From JBEEJZ01 sp041168905 (GTDB taxonomy: Bacteria; Pseudomonadota; Gammaproteobacteria; Burkholderiales; Burkholderiaceae_C): a stretch of DNA of 14,632 nt. The stretch is taken from NCBI GenBank assembly GCA_041168905.1, contig JBEEJZ010000262.1, positions 1 through 14,632 of the forward strand. Direction: 5' to 3'. The notes under the pieces are model-generated. The model did no database searches. It was given only the letters and a program-made list of their open reading frames with translations, and was not told the origin of the DNA. The position numbers were made by a program, and so were the translations under genes. Positions 6,452 through 13,485 of the stretch are shown here, piece by piece; position 1 is the first letter of the stretch, and the number at the start of each line of letters is the position of its first letter.

Positions 6452-7705
6452 TCAGTCGAGCAGCGATTCGGCCCATGCCAGGGCCTGAAGGTGAGCCCAG
6501 TTGACCTGATGGTTGCTGAGCTGCAGCGTGGTGGCTGCTTGAGCGAAAGCCGCGTCATCGGCCTCTTCGCAGGCCAGGGTGAGCTGCAAAAAGGGGGCCA
6601 GCAACCCACTGTTGTGCAGCAGAGCATCTGTCACCTGGGGAGGCAAGGCAATGGCGTCCAGAGCCTTGTCCAGCGGGACACCCAGCAAGATGTCGAGCAT
6701 CGAGAAAATACCCACGAGGAATGCGTTTTCCCCTTCGTCGGCTGGCAATAGTTCTGCTGCCAGCAGTTCCATCAAGCGTCCACGCACGATGGCAGTGTGG
6801 CCCACTGCGGGGGCCAGATCAGACGACTTGGACGTGGTCAGCAGAAGGGCAGCCCATCGGAACAGCTTTTTCAGCCCCAGAATCATCACCGCGTGACGAA
6901 ACGAGGTGACTTCCTTGGTCAAGCCGAAGCCGGCTGAATTGATGAAACGAAGCAGGTTGAAGGACAGCACCGCATCGCGCTTGAGCAACTCTTCGATCTC
7001 GGTGGTGCTGGCCTGGTTGCGCACCAGGTTGATGAGCTGAACAATGGTGGCCTGAGAAGGGCGGATGGATTGCCCCGTAAATAGTTCGGGCTTGGCAAAC
7101 CAGTAGCCCTGGAACAGGGTCACACCCAGGCCGCGGGTCAGCTCGAATTGCTCGGCCGTTTCCACTTTTTCGGCGATGACCTTGATGTGCTGATGTTTGA
7201 GCGCCTGCCGGACGGTGGGGGCGACCTCGTTAACGGCTAATTGGGTCAGGTCAACTTTGACGAACGAGGCGAGTGCCAGCCAGGACGTAAATTTCTCAGT
7301 CAGCACGAACTGATCGAAGGCGAGCCTGAATCCCCGCTTGGTAATTTCAAGCAAACGTTGCCGACCCATTTCGATGTCTTGAGGAGTGGCGTTGGCCGGC
7401 GGCGGCAGTTCCAGCACCACCTGGTCAGGCAGGATCAAGTCAAGGTGACCGCCCGCCAGGCTGTCGTGGGTGCAATTCACAAACATGAGTTTGCGCTCGA
7501 CCAGTACCGCGTTATCCGCTTGTGACAACACATTGAACAGCAATTCGGCATCACTCGCGGCTGTGTGGGTCTGGTCCTTCCGAGAGCGATCAAACAACTC
7601 GTAGCCAAAAATGGTCCTGTTGACGTCCAGTATGGGTTGCCTGGCAATGGCGTTCGGACCGTGGGTGGTCACGGCTTCTGTGTTGTCGATGGGAGTGGTT
7701 TGCAT
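6452..7705 (-). CDS. EAL-HDOD signalling protein with degenerate EAL domain
   Basis: A 417-residue cytoplasmic protein of the YuxH/CdgJ type. Residues about 18-205 form an EAL-like domain and about 210-400 an HDOD domain. The EAL signature is replaced by E36-L37-F38 (GYELFDRS), and the usual DDFG loop reads DQFV, while KVDLTQL, IAEKVET and FQGYWFAKPE remain. Because metal-binding residues of active c-di-GMP phosphodiesterases are altered, catalysis is unlikely; the domain may bind a ligand or a protein. The HDOD part (LLKRDAVLSFNLLRFINSAGF, SFRHAVMILGLKKLFRWA) resembles HD-GYP folds without the HD catalytic dyad. Characterised relatives affect motility or surface behaviour, but I cannot assign this here. 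It follows the DUF455 gene by 27 bases and may be co-transcribed with it. The Shine-Dalgarno is weak. Confidence 0.9.
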   Translation of the reverse strand: MQTTPIDNTEAVTTHGPNAIARQPILDVNRTIFGYELFDRSRKDQTHTAASDAELLFNVLSQADNAVLVERKLMFVNCTHDSLAGGHLDLILPDQVVLELPPPANATPQDIEMGRQRLLEITKRGFRLAFDQFVLTEKFTSWLALASFVKVDLTQLAVNEVAPTVRQALKHQHIKVIAEKVETAEQFELTRGLGVTLFQGYWFAKPELFTGQSIRPSQATIVQLINLVRNQASTTEIEELLKRDAVLSFNLLRFINSAGFGLTKEVTSFRHAVMILGLKKLFRWAALLLTTSKSSDLAPAVGHTAIVRGRLMELLAAELLPADEGENAFLVGIFSMLDILLGVPLDKALDAIALPPQVTDALLHNSGLLAPFLQLTLACEEADDAAFAQAATTLQLSNHQVNWAHLQALAWAESLLD

Positions 7706-7732
7706 GGCGGGGGGATGTCCTGGTGCTTTATT

Positions 7733-8647
7733 TTAGAGAGCCCTGCGGGGATCTTTGGAGGCGCTGCCCGGCCTGTTGGGTGCGTACCCGCAGCTGGTGT
7801 CCAAGCCTTGCAGGTAGGCCAACTCCACGGTACTGAAACCAGCTCTGCGTCTGGCTGCTAGGTTAAAGGGTGGCTTCAGTCTGGGTGCCCTGTATAACTC
7901 GGTCACCAAGGCATAGTGAGCGATGGGGTCCAGGTGGTCACGCTCGCACAACCACGAATACCAGTGATTGCCGATGGCCACGTGCCCGACTTCATCGCGC
8001 AGGATGATGTCCAGGATGGCGACTGCTTGCAGGGCGTCTGGCGTCCCTACCTGACGCAACTTGGCTTGTATCAGGGGAGTGGCGTCCAGTCCGCGGGCTT
8101 CCATGGTGCGGGGGACCAGCGCCATGCGTGCAACGATGTCTTCTCGGGTGTCCTGGCACATTGCCCAGAGGTTGTCGTGTGCGTCGAAGTCGCCGTAGTC
8201 CCAACGTGCCAAGCCATCCTGATGGTCCAGGCTGCGTAGGTGCGTGCGCAGCAAGTTGAAGTGTTGCGCTTCCTCACGGGCGACTCGTGCCCAGTCGACA
8301 TAAAAATCCTGGGGCATGCCGTCAAAGCGCCACACGGCATCAAGTGCGAGATTGATGGCGTTGAACTCGATGTGCGCAATTGCGTGTATCAGCGCAGCGC
8401 GACCCTCCAGCGTGATGGGTGAGCGGCGCGGTACCTTGGCCGGATGGATCAGGGCCGGTCTGGCGGGTCGTCCAGGAAGCACAGAGCTGCGTTGCGCTAC
8501 GTCAATGTGGGCAACGTACGCAGGATCTGCCATTGCAGGCAAGTTCATGGCCCGGTCAACTTTGGCATCCACGTTGGCGCAGGCCAGTGCTTGTAATGCC
8601 TGATCGCGTAGTTCCAGGCCTGTGGCTTTGAAATTCATGTCTTCCAT
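7733..8647 (-). CDS. DUF455 ferritin-like putative diiron protein
   Basis: A 304-residue soluble protein matching the DUF455 family by overall layout, with a ferritin-like four-helix arrangement. Helices carry a complete set of putative diiron ligands: E94 (HIEFNAINLALD), E126 and H129 (REEAQHF), E183 (RTMEARGLD), and E219 and H222 (RDEVGHVAIG). The paired ExxH motifs are those of ferritin-like oxygenases and reductases such as the tRNA hydroxylase MiaE. No substrate is established that I know of, so function is left open. The C-terminus is a polar tail after residue 285 without recognisable motifs. The ATG at 8647 and one at 8638 are both possible; GGAAG lies just before the second. It is divergent from the carbonic-anhydrase-like gene and followed 27 bases later by the EAL-HDOD gene. 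Confidence 0.85.
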   Translation of the reverse strand: MEDMNFKATGLELRDQALQALACANVDAKVDRAMNLPAMADPAYVAHIDVAQRSSVLPGRPARPALIHPAKVPRRSPITLEGRAALIHAIAHIEFNAINLALDAVWRFDGMPQDFYVDWARVAREEAQHFNLLRTHLRSLDHQDGLARWDYGDFDAHDNLWAMCQDTREDIVARMALVPRTMEARGLDATPLIQAKLRQVGTPDALQAVAILDIILRDEVGHVAIGNHWYSWLCERDHLDPIAHYALVTELYRAPRLKPPFNLAARRRAGFSTVELAYLQGLDTSCGYAPNRPGSASKDPRRAL

Positions 8648-8674
8648 TGTCGGGCAATGTCAGACATCACCGGC

Positions 8675-8683
8675 TTTTACAAT
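8675..8683 (+). promoter_or_regulatory. Candidate -10 element for the carbonic-anhydrase-like gene (TTTTACAAT)
   Basis: TACAAT at 8678-8683 is a near-consensus -10 preceded by TTT, in the short region between two divergent genes. It would start a leader of about 22 bases containing AGGA. The -35 region is weak. The same nine bases lie before queG. Confidence 0.4.
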
Positions 8684-8700
8684 CTGCAGCCCCAACAGTC

Positions 8701-8704
8701 AGGA
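8701..8704 (+). promoter_or_regulatory. Ribosome binding site choosing the ATG at 8712
   Basis: AGGA lies seven bases before the ATG at 8712 but only one base before the in-frame ATG at 8706, so 8712 is the better start. Confidence 0.6.
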
Positions 8705-8711
8705 TATGAAC

Positions 8712-9236
8712 ATGGCGCACTACTCCCTCGACGGCAACTGTCCAAAGATCGACCCATCTGCCTGGGTCGCTGACAACGCGCGGGTCGTTGGGAACGTGAC
8801 CCTGGGGGCTCAGTCCAGTGTCTGGTTTGGCGCCGTGATTCGGGGTGACAGTGCAGCCATCGAGGTGGGCGAGGGCAGCAATATTCAGGACGGCAGCGTT
8901 CTGCATGTGGATGCAGGCAAACCACTCGTCATTGGCAAGCATGTCACTGTGGGCCACATGGTGATGCTGCACGGTTGCACCGTGGGTGACGACTCCCTGA
9001 TCGGTATCGGCGCGGTGGTGCTCAATGGCGCCAGGATCGGCAAAAACTGTCTGGTGGGTGCCGGCTCCCTGGTAACGGAGGGCAAGGAGTTTCCGGATGG
9101 GTCGATGATCATGGGGACGCCGGCCAAGGTGGTACGCCAACTGACCCCCGAGCAGATCGAGGGCCTGCACGCCAGTGCGCTTCATTACATCGACAACGCC
9201 CAGCGCTACAAATCTGGCCTGACCAAGCTCGGCTGA
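8712..9236 (+). CDS. Gamma-class carbonic-anhydrase-like hexapeptide-repeat protein
   Basis: A 174-residue left-handed beta-helix protein of the YrdA/CaiE/gamma-carbonic-anhydrase group, of normal length. Imperfect hexapeptide repeats run from about residue 12 to 130 (for example VVGNVTLGAQSSVWFGAVIR and LIGIGAVVLNGARIGKNC). Three candidate metal-binding histidines are present, H65 (SVLHVD), H82 and H87 (VGHMVMLHGC); the spacing of five between the last two equals that in the Cam enzyme. After the helix comes GTPAKVVRQLTPEQIEGL and a C-terminal alpha helix. Metal binding is therefore likely, but carbonic anhydrase activity in this subfamily is often weak or undetected, so catalysis is not certain. 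The start at 8712 is chosen by its Shine-Dalgarno. hslO follows 37 bases after the stop in the same direction. Confidence 0.92.
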   Translation: MAHYSLDGNCPKIDPSAWVADNARVVGNVTLGAQSSVWFGAVIRGDSAAIEVGEGSNIQDGSVLHVDAGKPLVIGKHVTVGHMVMLHGCTVGDDSLIGIGAVVLNGARIGKNCLVGAGSLVTEGKEFPDGSMIMGTPAKVVRQLTPEQIEGLHASALHYIDNAQRYKSGLTKLG

Positions 9237-9273
9237 GTTGGTCTCCTTTTGGATTGAATGATTGAAAGACTGC

Positions 9274-10254
9274 ATGTCTGAATTGCACAAGTTTCTGTTT
9301 GAAGGTTTGCCCGTACGTGGCATGGTGGTGCGTTTGACAGACGCCTGGACCGAGATACTTCATCGCCGCGCACACAGCAAGGCCGGGGCCTATCCGGCGG
9401 CTGTGCGCAATATGTTGGGGGAGATGAGCGCCGCTGCGGTGTTGATGCAGTCCAACATCAAGTTTGACGGCGCGCTGGTGCTGCAGATATTTGGGGACGG
9501 GCCGGTCAAGGTGGCCGTGACCGAGGTGCAGTCTGACCTGAGTCTGCGAGCCACCGCCAATGTGGCCGGCCCTGTGGCCGAAGATGCCAGCCTCAGTCAG
9601 ATGGTCAATGAGCACAACGCCGGGCGCTGTGCCATCACCCTGGACCCCAAAGCCCGCCTGCCTGGCCAGCAAGCCTACCAGGGCGTGGTCCCGCTGTGGG
9701 ACGACCAGCGTCGCAAGATCGACAGCATGGCCGAAGTCCTTGAACATTACATGCTGCAAAGCGAACAGCTCGATACGCGTCTGGTGCTGGCTGCCAATGA
9801 GCATGTGGCGGCCGGTTTGCTGATTCAGCGCCTGCCCGTGACGGGGGAAGGCAACCTGGCAGGGTCAGCCCAGGCCAACGAGGACGAGATTGGTCTGAAC
9901 GAGCATTTCAACCGCATCGCCATTCTGGCCAGCAGCCTGAAGGCTGAAGAGTTGCTGACGCTGGATGTCGACACGATCTTGAGGCGCTTATTCTGGGAAG
10001 AACAAGTCCTGCGATTTGAGCCTTTTGTCGGCGAGCAGGGGCCACGTTTTGCTTGCAGCTGCAGCCGCGAACGGGTGAGCAACATGATCCGCGGCCTTGG
10101 GGTTGCCGAGGCAGAGAGCATCCTGGCCGAGCAGGGCCAGATTGAAGTCGACTGCGATTACTGCGGCATGAACTACAGATTCGATCCGGTGGATGCCGCT
10201 CAGATATTTACTGACGCAGGGCGCCAGCTGCCCGGCAGCCCAAGCACGCATTGA
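9274..10254 (+). CDS. hslO: Redox-regulated chaperone Hsp33 (HslO)
   Basis: Cytoplasmic holdase chaperone that is inactive when reduced and zinc-bound, and becomes active when oxidants such as HOCl, or peroxide with heat, form disulfides and release the zinc. It has 326 residues, slightly longer than E. coli Hsp33. The N-terminal core contains VRGMVVRLTDAW, LGEMSAAAVLMQSNIKFDG and QIFGDGPVK; the linker runs from about 185. The C-terminal switch keeps the four zinc cysteines as C261-x-C263 (FACSCSRERV) and C294-x-x-C297 (VDCDYCGMNYRF). The ATG at 9274 is preferred to the in-frame TTG at 9262 because MSELHKFLFEG is the natural N-terminus; the Shine-Dalgarno is weak. It sits downstream of the carbonic-anhydrase-like gene and may share its transcript. 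Confidence 0.95.
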   Translation: MSELHKFLFEGLPVRGMVVRLTDAWTEILHRRAHSKAGAYPAAVRNMLGEMSAAAVLMQSNIKFDGALVLQIFGDGPVKVAVTEVQSDLSLRATANVAGPVAEDASLSQMVNEHNAGRCAITLDPKARLPGQQAYQGVVPLWDDQRRKIDSMAEVLEHYMLQSEQLDTRLVLAANEHVAAGLLIQRLPVTGEGNLAGSAQANEDEIGLNEHFNRIAILASSLKAEELLTLDVDTILRRLFWEEQVLRFEPFVGEQGPRFACSCSRERVSNMIRGLGVAEAESILAEQGQIEVDCDYCGMNYRFDPVDAAQIFTDAGRQLPGSPSTH

Positions 10255-10271
10255 ACGTCAGGTAGCCAAGC

Positions 10272-10931
10272 CTAAGGTTGGGGCTGAATCAGGCCGGTGA
10301 ACAGACGATGTTCGCATCCGGGGTCGCTGCACTTGTCGCAGGTCCAGGGCGCTTGGTCTAGGCTGGGGGGTAGAGTGCCCAAACGACGCTGCAGCAGGCG
10401 AAGTGCGCTGTGGGTTCGCTGTGGCCCGACTCCGTAAACAACGTGGAACGGCAGGCTGTGCTGGACCAAGACCTGACGCAATCGCTGGTCGATGGGCTCT
10501 TGTGAGTCCGCACCATCGCGTTGCAAACCATCGGCGACCCAAGGCAGATCCATGCCCGTGACAAGGGTGAGGTCGAATGTTTTTTGCTGGGTCAGTCCGT
10601 ACTCAAGCAAGGAGCCATCCCCGAAAAGTACCTCGCTGTAGATCGCTGTCATCAGGGCGGTGGTGTCGCTCAGCAGCACCGAGGTGGCACTGTGTGGCAG
10701 CTTGTTGCCTGAGGCAGCCAGCACCTGACGCGTTTGCTCAAGGGCGATAGATACCTGCTCATGCGCAAGCGGCGTGCGTCCTTCATTGGCACACCAGGCC
10801 CGCAAGTACTCATCGACGGTACGCACTTCGTGGCCCAGTTGGCTCAGTTCCCGAGCCACGCTCTGGATCAGGCTGGATTTGCCGGTGCTCTCGGCACCCA
10901 GCACGGCGACGCGTAACAGGCTCACTGGCAA
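10272..10931 (-). CDS. NadR-like (AAA_28) P-loop ATPase with Cys/His tail
   Basis: A 219-residue cytoplasmic protein. The N-terminus LLRVAVLGAESTGKSSLIQS is a Walker A (GAESTGKS, residues 12-19) of the kind seen in the ribosylnicotinamide kinase domain of NadR, followed by VDEYLRAWC and LLSDTTALMTAIYSE, where NadR-like kinases have EYAR and D-T-x-x-x-T. LTLVTGMDLPWVADGLQRDG also fits that group. No nucleotidyltransferase domain is present. The C-terminus ends with C198-x-x-C201-x4-C206-x-H208, a likely metal site. Phosphorylation of nicotinamide riboside is possible but not shown. It is the last gene of the pyrG-kdsA-eno-ftsB run, 24 bases after ftsB. The start is TTG at 10931 or GTG at 10925; the ftsB stop is in frame upstream, so no longer form is possible. 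Confidence 0.85.
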   Translation of the reverse strand: MPVSLLRVAVLGAESTGKSSLIQSVARELSQLGHEVRTVDEYLRAWCANEGRTPLAHEQVSIALEQTRQVLAASGNKLPHSATSVLLSDTTALMTAIYSEVLFGDGSLLEYGLTQQKTFDLTLVTGMDLPWVADGLQRDGADSQEPIDQRLRQVLVQHSLPFHVVYGVGPQRTHSALRLLQRRLGTLPPSLDQAPWTCDKCSDPGCEHRLFTGLIQPQP

Positions 10932-10955
10932 TAGCCGCGCGTGCTGGCGGCGGCC

Positions 10956-11231
10956 TTAGTGAGTGATCTGGACAAAGATTTCGTTGGGTTTGACCATGCC
11001 CAGCTCGGAACGGGCTTTTTCTTCGACCATGGTCAAACCTTCCTTGAGGTCGCGTACCTCTGCCGCCAGTCGATCGTTGGCTCTTTGGGCTTGTAGGTTG
11101 AGCTGCGTCTGCTCATCAAGCCGTGACTTCAGCTCCGCTACCTTGGGCACGCTACCACGGCCAAACCAGAGCTGCACATGCAACAGCACGAGCAACCCCA
11201 GAAGTGCAGCAGAGACCCATCCACGTGACAT
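10956..11231 (-). CDS. ftsB: Cell division protein FtsB
   Basis: Small bitopic inner-membrane protein of the divisome that joins FtsL and FtsQ and helps to activate septal peptidoglycan synthesis. The 91 residues are typical. A short cytoplasmic N-terminus (MSRGW) is followed by one transmembrane helix (about residues 6-22, VSAALLGLLVLLHVQLWFG), a periplasmic coiled coil (about 30-70, LKSRLDEQTQLNLQAQRAND) and the conserved GLTMVEEKARSELGMVKPNEIF segment that binds FtsQ/FtsL. It follows eno after 29 bases, the arrangement usual in betaproteobacteria. No clear Shine-Dalgarno is visible, so coupling to eno translation is possible. Confidence 0.95.
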   Translation of the reverse strand: MSRGWVSAALLGLLVLLHVQLWFGRGSVPKVAELKSRLDEQTQLNLQAQRANDRLAAEVRDLKEGLTMVEEKARSELGMVKPNEIFVQITH

Positions 11232-11260
11232 GTTCGGGCAGGGTACAGGCTAAACCAGGC

Positions 11261-12544
11261 TTAGCGCAGGTTGTAGAAAGCAGCGCGGCCGGGGTAGCTT
11301 GCGACATCGCCCAGATCTTCTTCGATGCGCAGCAGCTGGTTGTACTTGGCCATGCGGTCCGAGCGGCTCAGCGATCCGGTCTTGATTTGGGCGGCATTGG
11401 TACCCACTGCGATGTCGGCAATCGTGGAATCTTCGGTTTCGCCGGAGCGGTGGCTGATCACGGCGGTGTAGCCAGCGCGCTTGGCCATTTCGATCGCTTC
11501 GAAGGTCTCGGTCAGCGTGCCGATCTGGTTGATCTTGATCAGGATCGAGTTGGCAATGCCTTTGTCGATGCCCTCTTTCAGGATCTTGGTGTTGGTCACG
11601 AACAGGTCGTCACCCACGATCTGCACCGACTTGCCCAGGCGGTCGGTCAGAATTTTCCAGCCATCCCAGTCACCTTCGGCCATACCGTCTTCGATGCTGA
11701 TGATGGGGTACTTGTCGACCCAGGTGGCCAGCATGTCGGTCCACTCTTGCGCGGTCAGGCTCAGGCCTTCGCCTTCGAGTTCGTATTTGCCGTCTTTGTA
11801 GAACTCGCTGGCAGCGCACTCCAGACCCAGGGCAATTTGCTCACCGGCGACAAAACCAGCCTTGTCGATGGCTTCTAGAATCATCTGGATGGCCGCTTCG
11901 TGGTTGGCCACGTTGGGGGCAAAGCCACCTTCGTCGCCCACGGCGGTGCTGATGCCCTTATCGTGCAGGATTTTCTTGAGAGCGTGGAACACCTCTGCGC
12001 CATAGCGCAGGGCCTCGCGGAACGAAGGGGCGCCCACGGGGATGATCATCAACTCTTGCAGATCGAGGTTGTTGTTGGCGTGCTCGCCGCCGTTCATGAC
12101 GTTCATCATGGGCACGGGCATTTGCACCGCAGCCATGCCACCGAAATAGCGGTACAGGGGCAGGCCGGCTTCTTCGGCAGCGGCGCGGGCCACGGCCATC
12201 GACACGGCCAACATCGCGTTGGCACCCAGGCGGCTCTTGTTTTCGGTGCCGTCGAGGTCAATCAGGGTCTTGTCCAGGAAGGACTGCTCGGAAGCGTCCA
12301 GGCCCAGCACAGCTTCGGAAATTTCGGTGTTGATGTGCTCAACGGCCTTCAGAACACCCTTGCCGAGGTAGCGCTTCTTGTCGCCATCGCGCAGTTCAAT
12401 GGCTTCGCGCGAGCCGGTGGAGGCTCCGCTGGGAACGGCCGCACGGCCCATGGTTCCGGATTCCAGCAAAACATCGCACTCCACCGTGGGGTTGCCACGG
12501 GAGTCGAGGATTTCGCGTCCGACGATATCAACAATTGCACTCAT
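11261..12544 (-). CDS. eno: Enolase
   Basis: Cytoplasmic glycolytic enzyme converting 2-phosphoglycerate to phosphoenolpyruvate; in many bacteria it is also part of the RNA degradosome. It has 427 residues, of normal length. The start MSAIVDIVGREILDSRGNPT is the canonical N-terminus; an in-frame extension upstream to 12601 is not expected to be translated. Conserved elements in order are SGASTG (mobile loop), MMNVMNGGEHANN, GDEGGFAPN (acid residue), SIEDGMAEGDW and VGDDLFVTN (magnesium ligands), LIKINQIGTLTET (catalytic lysine) and SHRSGETEDS. The upstream gap of 61 bases from kdsA carries a striking T-rich tract on the coding strand. It sits between kdsA and ftsB in one direction and probably shares their transcript. 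Confidence 0.98.
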   Translation of the reverse strand: MSAIVDIVGREILDSRGNPTVECDVLLESGTMGRAAVPSGASTGSREAIELRDGDKKRYLGKGVLKAVEHINTEISEAVLGLDASEQSFLDKTLIDLDGTENKSRLGANAMLAVSMAVARAAAEEAGLPLYRYFGGMAAVQMPVPMMNVMNGGEHANNNLDLQELMIIPVGAPSFREALRYGAEVFHALKKILHDKGISTAVGDEGGFAPNVANHEAAIQMILEAIDKAGFVAGEQIALGLECAASEFYKDGKYELEGEGLSLTAQEWTDMLATWVDKYPIISIEDGMAEGDWDGWKILTDRLGKSVQIVGDDLFVTNTKILKEGIDKGIANSILIKINQIGTLTETFEAIEMAKRAGYTAVISHRSGETEDSTIADIAVGTNAAQIKTGSLSRSDRMAKYNQLLRIEEDLGDVASYPGRAAFYNLR

Positions 12545-12559
12545 GGATTTTCTTTCTAG

Positions 12560-12584
12560 AACAAAACAAAAAACAAAACGGGGG
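12560..12584 (-). promoter_or_regulatory. eno: T-rich leader tract before eno
   Basis: On the coding strand CCCCCG is followed by a run of GTTTT-like units containing only T and G over about 20 bases, ending about 15 bases before the eno ATG. It stands out from the GC-rich surroundings. It could be a pyrimidine-rich ribosomal protein S1 site that raises translation of eno, or part of a promoter. No hairpin precedes it, so it is not a typical terminator. Confidence 0.4.
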
Positions 12585-12605
12585 CTACTCTGATCTTGCA
12601 ACCAT

Positions 12606-13460
12606 TTACTGGAAATTGGTTTCCAGGAAGGGTGTTTTTTTGGTTACGGAATCCAGCGCCACCAGGGTTTCCAGCAGCGCCTTCATGTGACGCAGGGGCA
12701 CGGCGTTGGGGCCGTCGCACATGGCATTGGCCGGATCGGGATGGGTTTCCATAAACACACCGGCAATTCCGGTTGCTACCGCCGCTCGGGCCAGCACCGG
12801 CACCATCTCGCGTACGCCACCGCTGCTGGTGCCTTGTCCGCCCGGCAATTGCACAGAATGGGTGGCGTCGAACACGACCGGTGCACCGGTGTCCCGCATG
12901 ATGGCCAGTGACCGCATATCGCTCACCAGGTTGTTGTAGCCAAAGCTCACACCGCGCTCGCAGGCCATGAAGTTGTCTTCGTTCAGGCCGGCAGCGCGGG
13001 CCGCAGCGCGGGCCTTGATGATGACATTTTTCATGTCGCCGGGCGCCATGAACTGGCCCTTCTTGATATTGACCGGCTTGCCCGACAAAGCCACAGCGTG
13101 GATGAAGTCGGTCTGGCGGCACAGCAGGGCCGGGGTTTGTAGCACGTCGACCACGGAAGCGACTTGCGCTACCTGGTCTTCGGAGTGGATGTCGGTCAAG
13201 ACCGGAACGCCAATCTCGCGTTTCACCTTGGCCAGAATCTCCAGGCCCTTTTCCATACCCAGACCGCGGAAAGCGGTTTCGCTGGTTCGATTGGCCTTGT
13301 CGAAGCTGCTCTTGAAGATGAAAGGAATGCCCAGCGCGTCGGTAATCTCTTTGAGCGTTCCGGCGGTGTCCATCTGCAACTGCTCAGACTCGACCACGCA
13401 CGGGCCGGCGATCAGAAACAAACGGTGCTGCAATCCAACATCAAAGCCGCAAAGTTTCAT
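12606..13460 (-). CDS. kdsA: 3-deoxy-D-manno-octulosonate 8-phosphate synthase, metal-dependent type
   Basis: Condenses phosphoenolpyruvate with arabinose 5-phosphate to make KDO 8-phosphate for the lipopolysaccharide inner core. The 284-residue TIM barrel carries FKSSFDKANR, RQTDFIHA, NIKKGQFMAPGDM and the C-terminal METHPDPANAMCDGPNA. The metal site of the metal-dependent class is complete: C21 (AGPCVVES), H201 (DATHSVQ), E238 (METHPD) and D249 (CDGPN). The H-E and E-D spacings of 37 and 11 equal those of the Aquifex enzyme, whereas E. coli and Neisseria have asparagine in place of the cysteine. It begins 25 bases after pyrG and has a good Shine-Dalgarno, GGAG seven bases before the ATG. 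The pyrimidine, KDO and glycolysis genes in one run fit LPS precursor supply, since CMP-KDO needs CTP and KdsA needs PEP. Confidence 0.97.
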   Translation of the reverse strand: MKLCGFDVGLQHRLFLIAGPCVVESEQLQMDTAGTLKEITDALGIPFIFKSSFDKANRTSETAFRGLGMEKGLEILAKVKREIGVPVLTDIHSEDQVAQVASVVDVLQTPALLCRQTDFIHAVALSGKPVNIKKGQFMAPGDMKNVIIKARAAARAAGLNEDNFMACERGVSFGYNNLVSDMRSLAIMRDTGAPVVFDATHSVQLPGGQGTSSGGVREMVPVLARAAVATGIAGVFMETHPDPANAMCDGPNAVPLRHMKALLETLVALDSVTKKTPFLETNFQ

Positions 13461-13467
13461 GTCTGGG

Positions 13468-13471
13468 CTCC
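13468..13471 (-). promoter_or_regulatory. kdsA: Ribosome binding site of kdsA
   Basis: On the coding strand GGAG lies seven bases before the ATG at 13460, in the 25-base gap after the pyrG stop. It confirms the annotated start and argues for independent initiation within a polycistronic message. Confidence 0.6.
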
Positions 13472-13485
13472 AGTTAATGTGCGCA

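Noticed and set aside
5400..6500. A dif recombination site next to xerD
   Set aside because: No 28-base dif-like sequence with the typical AT-rich arms was seen by eye.
10264..10285. Possible hairpin between the convergent hslO and NadR-like genes
   Set aside because: Only short interrupted pairings (AGCC/GGCT and CC/GG) can be drawn, with no T run; too weak to call a terminator.
11123..12559. Long plus-strand frames opposite eno
   Set aside because: They are a typical artefact of strong codon bias in enolase; no domain is recognisable.
12557..12580. AAAAC-like short repeats as a CRISPR or microsatellite locus
   Set aside because: The units are irregular, cover about 20 bases, and have no spacers; better seen as a T-rich leader of eno.
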